Shown one piece after another: positions 33,601 through 37,767 of a DNA stretch of 37,767 nt. The first letter of the stretch is position 1; each line of letters begins with the position of its first letter. The stretch covers positions 1 through 37,767 of the forward strand of contig JAKLIV010000016.1 of NCBI GenBank assembly GCA_022709405.1, read 5' to 3'. This DNA comes from Spirochaetota bacterium (GTDB lineage Bacteria; Spirochaetota; UBA4802; UBA5550). The notes below the pieces were generated by a model, which was not told where the DNA came from, searched no databases, and saw only the letters and a list, made by a program, of their open reading frames with translations. Both the position numbers and the translations under genes were made by a program.

Positions 33601-33702
33601 TTTAAGGCATGGATCATAGGTCCCCGCAGAATGAGCCTGCGGATGGATGAGCCAGATGAATGTGGCGAAGGCCAGGAAGCATTTTACTCTGTATGGACTC
33701 AT
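30697..33702 (-). CDS. Outer-membrane protein: gluzincin protease domain, PD40 propeller and Omp85-like barrel
   Basis: A 1001-residue protein. A signal peptide covers 1-26. Residues about 35-310 form a peptidase MA-like domain with a full gluzincin zinc site: HEYTH (130-134) and the third ligand Glu170 in WIIEGNAVFHE. Residues about 315-600 contain PD40/TolB-type blades (FPRFSRDGKTVYY, RVSPDGVRAAF, SPAWLPDGKKLLFASDRSG, DISPDGTKIAVAS). From about 630 onward alternating aromatic strands form a beta-barrel, with GIRGFPAGEIRGN and the later NVFFDCGSAF matching the Omp85/BamA RGF loop and final strands. No POTRA domains are seen. A basic 30-residue tail follows the barrel. It may be a surface or periplasmic protease tethered to the outer membrane. 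The ATG at 33702 starts the signal peptide; a TTG at 33741 is unlikely. Confidence 0.85.
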   Translation of the reverse strand: MSPYRVKCFLAFATFIWLIHPQAHSAGTYDPCLKWRSLKTEHFRIHYHQGLEHAARRMAVIAEKAHLELSAKIGWTTALRTDLVLTDNTDLANGSATPYPFNRIEIYISRPEPDSTLGNYDDWLESVFTHEYTHILNLDTVHGLPQAGRRVLGRNPLFYPNLFQPVWIIEGNAVFHESRKKPFGRNNSAYTDMIMRTDALAGSFKSIGKASHFTREWPRGKVPYLYGGLFIQYLEDAYGQGSFARYMHENADNLVPFSDNIYPIPGLFNKDAMDVYGKPFFMLWNDWREKTVSRYREQASAIESRGLTAIDHISDAGSSSRFPRFSRDGKTVYYVSSSDRKGGHLYAHDLAKKSAARLCRVNAPSSLSAADSGDLYLADDEYYRNFSLYTEGFIYGRHYRQATSRLRARHIEAFKHGLIYITFDRDRYSLVISDPDFRNPREIISRSPVQISGVRVSPDGVRAAFTLKDGGGHADIAIIDLKTQAMIRITDDPGADTSPAWLPDGKKLLFASDRSGIYNLHEYDLATHRISRITSVTGGLFSPDISPDGTKIAVASYQPNGFRIGLIDYPKTTFDVETAEPEVLDMSFFEAAEQGDNGGEVDGSRPYCAWNSVLPAFYIPVLETREFYPGAYDFITGVWVQGNDTLNRHSYYLALNLYLIQVRLGIQASYTYSGLYPDITVGYYDDAIFLWKDNFPWESRHDYFLERKLHRGGYLTNVYPFITYRVQQYLQCGYYLEKEFRDRYRPGRDTISDERLLGRMQFGYTINNAYVYPYSISREHGRDLAVTADVYHRYFGSDEDFYKIRADYSEYLPGFYRSSVILLRLRGGICLENGDERPYSLGRFESGYVGTPAAGDDELGIRGFPAGEIRGNRLLAATAEIRLPLVQKDAAFRTVPVMFRDLWMNVFFDCGSAFDGPLRAEDIGYSAGAELNLKITLGYNVDVTGRIGYAYGFTAPGGHQVYFAVSSFLEGSLYPQGSRPRRQGKNPAQDFEKKRWNKESV

Positions 33703-33825
33703 GGTAGATGTTTTCTCATGCTGTCTGCTCTCAGGCAACAATTTTTACTGGAGTGGAGCGGTATTATAATGAAAATGCAGGCGCAGGACGCTATGCAGGG
33801 GTCCTGTCTGCAGTTTTTTTTCAAG

Positions 33826-33861
33826 TTGACAATAGTTTTGAATTGAATTATTGCGTATAAT
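33826..33861 (+). promoter_or_regulatory. possible promoter for the response regulator pair
   Basis: A perfect TATAAT at 33856-33861 lies in a very AT-rich segment. The nearest TTGACA (33826-33831) is 24 bp away, too far for a standard pair, so an activator or a weak -35 (TAGTTT, spacer 17) would be needed. The 276-bp gap between the divergent genes holds nothing else I can assign. Confidence 0.4.
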
Positions 33862-33978
33862 GTTATATAAATGATACTGTTAATCGCCATTTTTCAGGTT
33901 ATTTCAGTGAACCAGAACGAATGGGCTGAATAATAAGCGAAAAATGACTATTATGCAATGCTCGTCAGAGGAATATTC

Positions 33979-34425
33979 ATGAAAACGCCGGACTCATTTC
34001 CAAGCATCAATACCAAGAGACCCGACGGCCTGCGACCCAATGGCCGCCCTTACCGTTTAATGATCGTCGAGGACAAGGAGTTTCAGAGAAAGCAGATCGT
34101 CCAGATTCTTGAATCCGAGGGATATGAAATCGTCGCTACCGCATCGAACGGCCAGGAGGCCCTGAACAAGTTCGACAAGCTTGAAAATCCCCTGGATCTT
34201 CTGACGACCACCCTGGACATGCCGATTCTCGACGGCTATGCTCTCATGTACGAACTGAATCAGAAACCGAACAAGCCTGTAATCGTTTTCATAAGCGAAG
34301 AAACGACCAAGGGGGTCATGCAGGATCTCATTTCCATGGGCATAGGCGACTATATCCTTAAACCGATAAATAGAAGGGTGCTTCTGGAGCGCATCAAAGC
34401 GGTTGTGACAAAAAAGGTAAAATAG
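33979..34425 (+). CDS. Single-domain response regulator (CheY-like)
   Basis: A 148-residue protein: a basic, Pro-rich 25-residue leader and one receiver domain. Residues Glu31/Asp32, the phospho-acceptor Asp80 (TTTLDMPILDG), Ser106 and Lys128 (YILKPI) form a complete phosphorylation site. No output domain is attached, so it must act by protein contact. GAGGA lies 6 bases before the ATG at 33979, preferred to the ATG at 33958. The downstream gene starts 7 bp after the stop, suggesting that its product is the partner. No histidine kinase is in this operon; a hybrid kinase lies 2 kb away on the other strand. Confidence 0.88.
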   Translation: MKTPDSFPSINTKRPDGLRPNGRPYRLMIVEDKEFQRKQIVQILESEGYEIVATASNGQEALNKFDKLENPLDLLTTTLDMPILDGYALMYELNQKPNKPVIVFISEETTKGVMQDLISMGIGDYILKPINRRVLLERIKAVVTKKVK

Positions 34426-34432
34426 GGTAATT

Positions 34433-35503
34433 ATGGCTGAAAATCTCGAATCGGCGGTAAGTTCGCTTTCAGAACAGACGAAACGGCTCGATATCGCGGC
34501 ATATTACACCCATGGAGACATGGATAAGGCCAAAAAAATGATATCGGGCGGATACAAGGACATTTACGCGATAAAAATAACGTTTTCATCTTCAATATAC
34601 GGCGCTGCCCTGGTTTTTTATAATCCCACCTATGCCATAATGTATCCTCCCTATCTGATCGTGACGCCGTCTTTTTCGGTCGATGACATGAAAACGACCG
34701 TGAGCTGGCGCCAGTTCGAGCAGGAGATAACCGAGAATCTCAACAAGAAGGAACATGACGACGTGCTTGTCGCACATATGAAGGACGAGCTTGCCATGGG
34801 ACTCAACCTCGAGTTCGGGGTCGAGTTGAAGCGGCTCATCGAAATGAACGATGAAATTGCGATTAACCGCCATTTCATGAAAGTCGTCCAGAACCGCCTC
34901 GGTTTTCAGAAGCTGAACATAAGCGTCGATTTCGAGCCGACATCCTCCCTCGAGATGGAACTCGATTCGAAGAGCAGCAAGAAACTCGATCCCCGCGAGC
35001 TCGGTAAAAAGGATGAAAAACCAGCGGAAGGAGAATCGGGGGGAGAGGAGGAAGACGACGCCCTTGCCGGCAAGGAGATCAAGCTGATACTCCAGGGAAG
35101 CCTGATACTATCCCCGATAAAAGGGAAGGAGATCAGGGATCTTGCGGTCGGCGACAGGATCATGATCAGCATCATCGACCCGAATCCCAAGAGCAGGGAC
35201 CTCGCCAAGGCATTCAAGGCGTATGACGAGGAACAGCAGCGCATCAAGCCGATCCCGGGCAGGATCGTTTCATTCAGGCATCTCGCCAGCGGCGGCTACA
35301 AGATATTCGCGATCGTCGCAAAAGGGATTTACATCAGGATAAACGAGGAAGAGGACAACATCAAGGTGGCCCTTGACCAGGGCGCCAATCCAACGGGCGG
35401 CAAGGTCGAAAGCTCTCCTTCAGCCATGATGCCTCTCATTATCACACTGATGGTCATTCTGCTGCTGCTGATCGGCCTTATCGTGTATTTCGTCACGTCT
35501 TAG
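34433..35503 (+). CDS. Unrecognised tail-anchored membrane protein
   Basis: A 356-residue protein with no family I recognise. Residues 1-185 are a mixed alpha/beta region without a signal peptide. About 190-220 is a Lys/Glu/Asp linker. About 222-325 is a beta-rich domain ([49 protein letters not shown]). Residues 332-354 are a single hydrophobic helix followed by T-S, so it is a tail-anchored, cytosol-facing protein. It is cotranscribed with a stand-alone receiver and could be its output partner. That is inference from spacing. Its last 11 bp overlap the convergent hisF. Confidence 0.8.
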   Translation: MAENLESAVSSLSEQTKRLDIAAYYTHGDMDKAKKMISGGYKDIYAIKITFSSSIYGAALVFYNPTYAIMYPPYLIVTPSFSVDDMKTTVSWRQFEQEITENLNKKEHDDVLVAHMKDELAMGLNLEFGVELKRLIEMNDEIAINRHFMKVVQNRLGFQKLNISVDFEPTSSLEMELDSKSSKKLDPRELGKKDEKPAEGESGGEEEDDALAGKEIKLILQGSLILSPIKGKEIRDLAVGDRIMISIIDPNPKSRDLAKAFKAYDEEQQRIKPIPGRIVSFRHLASGGYKIFAIVAKGIYIRINEEEDNIKVALDQGANPTGGKVESSPSAMMPLIITLMVILLLLIGLIVYFVTS

Positions 35504-36263
35504 CAACAGGGCGCATGGGGATTCCCCTTTCCCCCAGGCTCTTTTTGACTTCTTCTATAGATATTTCCCTGAAGTGAAAAATCGAGGCCGCGAGGACCGC
35601 GTCCGCCCTGCCTTCGGTGAATCCTTCATACATGTGCTCGATGGTCCCGACTCCCCCGGATGCGATGACGGGAATCGATACCGATTCGGCGATCGCCCTG
35701 GTCAGCGGGATGTCGTAGCCGGCCCTTGTGCCGTCCCTGTCCATGCTTGTCAGCAGGATCTCTCCGGCGCCTCTTTTTTCGGCTTCGACCGCCCATTCGA
35801 CCGCGTCTATCCCGGTCGGGGTCCTGCCTCCGTGCAGGTATACCGTCCAGCCTCCGCGATCGTCGCTTTTCGCGTCAATGGCGACGAGGATGCACTGCGA
35901 TCCGAATTTCAGCGCCGATTCGGTGATGATGGAAGGATTCTGGACCGCGGCAGTGTTGATCGAGACCTTGTCGGCCCCGTTTCCCAGGATCAGCCTGACG
36001 TCCTCGACCGACCTGATTCCCCCGCCGACCGTGAAAGGAATGTGGACCGTCTCGGCCACTCCCTTGACCATTTCGAGGATGATGTTTCTTCTGTCGGAAG
36101 AAGCGGTTATGTCGAGGAAAACGAGCTCATCCGCGCCCTCATGATCATAGAAACGGCCGTTTTCGACCGGGTCCCCGGCGTCCTTGAAATTGATGAAATT
36201 GACGCCCTTGACGACGCGCCCGTCTTTTACGTCGAGGCATGGGATGATTCTTTTAGCGAGCAT
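35493..36263 (-). CDS. hisF: Imidazole glycerol phosphate synthase, cyclase subunit
   Basis: A 256-residue (beta-alpha)8 barrel. The first strand [21 protein letters not shown] contains the catalytic Asp11, and [13 protein letters not shown] contains the second catalytic Asp130. Phosphate-binding loops [10 protein letters not shown] and [11 protein letters not shown] are intact. With HisH it forms the imidazole ring of histidine and releases AICAR. The usual hisH and hisA neighbours are absent, so the his genes are scattered in this genome. It is convergent with the tail-anchored protein gene (11-bp tail overlap). Confidence 0.96.
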   Translation of the reverse strand: MLAKRIIPCLDVKDGRVVKGVNFINFKDAGDPVENGRFYDHEGADELVFLDITASSDRRNIILEMVKGVAETVHIPFTVGGGIRSVEDVRLILGNGADKVSINTAAVQNPSIITESALKFGSQCILVAIDAKSDDRGGWTVYLHGGRTPTGIDAVEWAVEAEKRGAGEILLTSMDRDGTRAGYDIPLTRAIAESVSIPVIASGGVGTIEHMYEGFTEGRADAVLAASIFHFREISIEEVKKSLGERGIPMRPVAKT

Positions 36264-36355
36264 GGCGTTTCATCGCAGAAGGGAACTTTTTTGGCAAGAA
36301 TATTTTCTTCTGTGATTGCGCCTGCGCGGCCAGGCCGGCGTAAACCGGCATCAGC

Positions 36356-37767
36356 CTATAATTTGCTCAGCACTTCGGCCAGCTCGTCAAACCGGAAAGG
36401 CTTCACCACGACGCCGCTGAAGCCGTATTCCCTGTAGTTCGCCATGACCGGATCGTTCGAATAGCCGCTCGATACCACGGCTTTTACCGACGGGTCGATC
36501 TTCCTGATCGCCTCGATGGCCCTTTTGCCTCCCATCCCTCCGGGAATGGTGAGGTCCATGATCACGATGTCGAACGGCTCCCGGGCCTGCGTCGCCGCGC
36601 CGTAAAGAAGCACGGCCTCTTCGCCGGTTTTCGCCCTTGTCACGGTATAGCCGAGTTTGGTGAGCATTTTTTCGGTTACATCCAGGACGATCTCCTCGTC
36701 ATCCATGAGAAGGAGCCTGCCGCCCCTGACCTCGGCCACGGGCGCGGGGCTCTGTACGTCGAAGCATACTTTTTCGGAAGCGGGAAGAAACACGGCGATA
36801 TCGGTGCCCTTGCCCTGTTCGGATTTCACGGTTATGTGGCCTTCGTGCTTTTTCACGATCGAATAGGTAATGGCCAGGCCGAGGCCGCTTCCCAGAGGTT
36901 TCGTGGTGAAATACGGGTCGAATATGTTCTGGATGTTCTCTTGTGGTATTCCGATTCCCTGGTCTGAAATGGTGATTTTGACGTAGTTCCCCTTCCGGAG
37001 GTTGACGACATCTCCCTCGTTCAGTTCTATGTTCTCTGCGGAGATGGCGATCACGCCGCCCTCGGGCATGGCCTGGCGGGCGTTCAGGATCAGGTTATGC
37101 ACGACCTGGCTTATCTGGATTTCGTCAATTTCGACGTTGCACAGGTCGGCGGGCAGATGAAATTCGGGCTTTGCGTTTGACCCGCTGAGCACGAAATTCG
37201 CGGTGTCGGTCAGCAGTGAATGGAGGGATGTGAGCTTCTTGACGGGCAGCCCGCCGCGCGAGAAAGTGAGAAGCTGGGTGGTGAGCTCGCGGGCCCTCAG
37301 CGAGACCTTCTCGGCGTCCTCCAGTATCTGGGCGACGGATTCGTTTTCGGACGCCGTCATGCGCGCCAGGGAAATGTTTCCAATGATGGCCGTGAGAAGG
37401 TTGTTGAAATCGTGCGCGATGCCTCCGGCGAAGACCCCCAGCGATTCTATTTTTTTCGCCTTGAGGATGTCGGCCTCCATCTTGAGCTTGTCGGTGGTGT
37501 CCCTGACCACGAAGACCGCGCCGTAATTGTGCCCGTCCTTGTCTTTTATAGGGGCGCCGGCGGCCTCGATGTTCTTCCTTCCGTTTTGCCTGTCGATCAG
37601 CACTATGTCATGAGCGAACTCGATCATGGTCCCGCTCTTGATTATTTCATGCACCGGGTTCGAGACGAGCCTGCCGCTTTTTTCTTCGATTATGCGGAGC
37701 ACCTGGTCGATGCTTTTAGCGGATGCATCGACCTGCCTCCATCCGGTTATCGCTTCGGCCGCGCTGT
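36356..37767 (-). CDS. Hybrid PAS-histidine kinase-receiver protein (N-terminus cut by window)
   Basis: The frame stays open to base 37767, so the listed GTG at 37702 is internal and the N-terminus is missing. The visible part begins in a PAS domain (EAITGWRQVDA, APIKDKDGHNYGAVFVVRD). It is followed by a HisKA domain with the phospho-acceptor His in GGIAHDFNNLL, a complete HATPase (N-box QVVHNLILNARQAM, DQGIGI, GSGLGLAIT, GKGTDIAVFLP), and a C-terminal receiver (LLMDDEE, Asp in IVIMDLTIPGG, Lys in VVVKPF). The kinase subtype with AHDFNNLL is common in soluble hybrid sensors. The attached receiver may feed a phosphorelay; the signal and output are not in the window. Confidence 0.92.
   Translation of the reverse strand, partial: SAAEAITGWRQVDASAKSIDQVLRIIEEKSGRLVSNPVHEIIKSGTMIEFAHDIVLIDRQNGRKNIEAAGAPIKDKDGHNYGAVFVVRDTTDKLKMEADILKAKKIESLGVFAGGIAHDFNNLLTAIIGNISLARMTASENESVAQILEDAEKVSLRARELTTQLLTFSRGGLPVKKLTSLHSLLTDTANFVLSGSNAKPEFHLPADLCNVEIDEIQISQVVHNLILNARQAMPEGGVIAISAENIELNEGDVVNLRKGNYVKITISDQGIGIPQENIQNIFDPYFTTKPLGSGLGLAITYSIVKKHEGHITVKSEQGKGTDIAVFLPASEKVCFDVQSPAPVAEVRGGRLLLMDDEEIVLDVTEKMLTKLGYTVTRAKTGEEAVLLYGAATQAREPFDIVIMDLTIPGGMGGKRAIEAIRKIDPSVKAVVSSGYSNDPVMANYREYGFSGVVVKPFRFDELAEVLSKL

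Noticed and set aside
33784-33820. CAGGAC/GTCCTG inverted repeat followed by a T8 run
   Set aside because: It resembles a terminator but lies in a divergent gap with no upstream plus-strand gene, and the T-run is separated from the stem by seven bases.
36330-36352. GCCGG/CCGGC hairpin between hisF and the hybrid kinase
   Set aside because: Short stem and no T-tract on either strand, so no terminator is called.

Overview
The window is a gene-dense, moderately GC-rich stretch of a Gram-negative, chemotactic bacterial chromosome. It has about 32 protein genes and no rRNA, tRNA, CRISPR array or insertion sequence that I can recognise. Outer-membrane and cell-wall genes (an Omp85-like barrel, murJ), a large chemotaxis kinase and an ATPase-HDOD regulator suggest a spirochaete-like lineage. 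That placement is a guess from gene content; a deltaproteobacterial-type lineage is not excluded. Both ends of the window cut genes.

Left part (1-6.7 kb, + strand): a truncated PQQ-type beta-propeller protein, then a chemotaxis cluster of cheW, a very long cheA carrying a CheC-like phosphatase domain at its C-terminus, cheB overlapping cheA, and cheY behind its own extended -10 promoter and followed by a clear terminator. A second cheW lies at 21.9 kb next to murJ.

Central housekeeping block (6.7-16.7 kb, + strand): scpA-scpB-pheA-tyrA-cmk-rpsA and a membrane-anchored TPR protein are tightly packed with stop/start overlaps. They are followed by rpmF with a strong terminator, then acpP behind a near-consensus promoter, rnc, a Nudix hydrolase, aroB and a STAS protein. 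This joins chromosome segregation, aromatic amino-acid synthesis, translation and lipid/RNA functions.

16.7-24.2 kb: a minus-strand operon of a TPR/coiled-coil secreted protein, a divergent FecCD-like permease and a FecE-like ATPase that lacks the ABC signature and switch histidine. This is the most unusual transporter-like unit in the window. It is divergent from murJ-cheW. Next comes a minus-strand pair: a membrane diguanylate cyclase and a HAD phosphatase whose only well-placed start codon appears to be ATC.

24.4-37.8 kb: a secreted GH18 hydrolase and a PfkB sugar/nucleoside kinase (+). Then a minus-strand series, in transcription order: a zinc-protease/propeller/beta-barrel outer-membrane protein, an ATPase-HDOD regulator, glyQ without adjacent glyS, an NrnA-like phosphoesterase and a small membrane protein. 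The right end has a single-domain response regulator paired with an unrecognised tail-anchored protein (+), convergent with hisF (-), and a hybrid histidine kinase (-) cut by the window edge.

Main leads: the CheA-CheC fusion, the degenerate FecCD/FecE-TPR operon, the receiver plus tail-anchored protein pair, the gluzincin-propeller-Omp85 protein, PheA with a decayed chorismate mutase half, and the possible ATC start.
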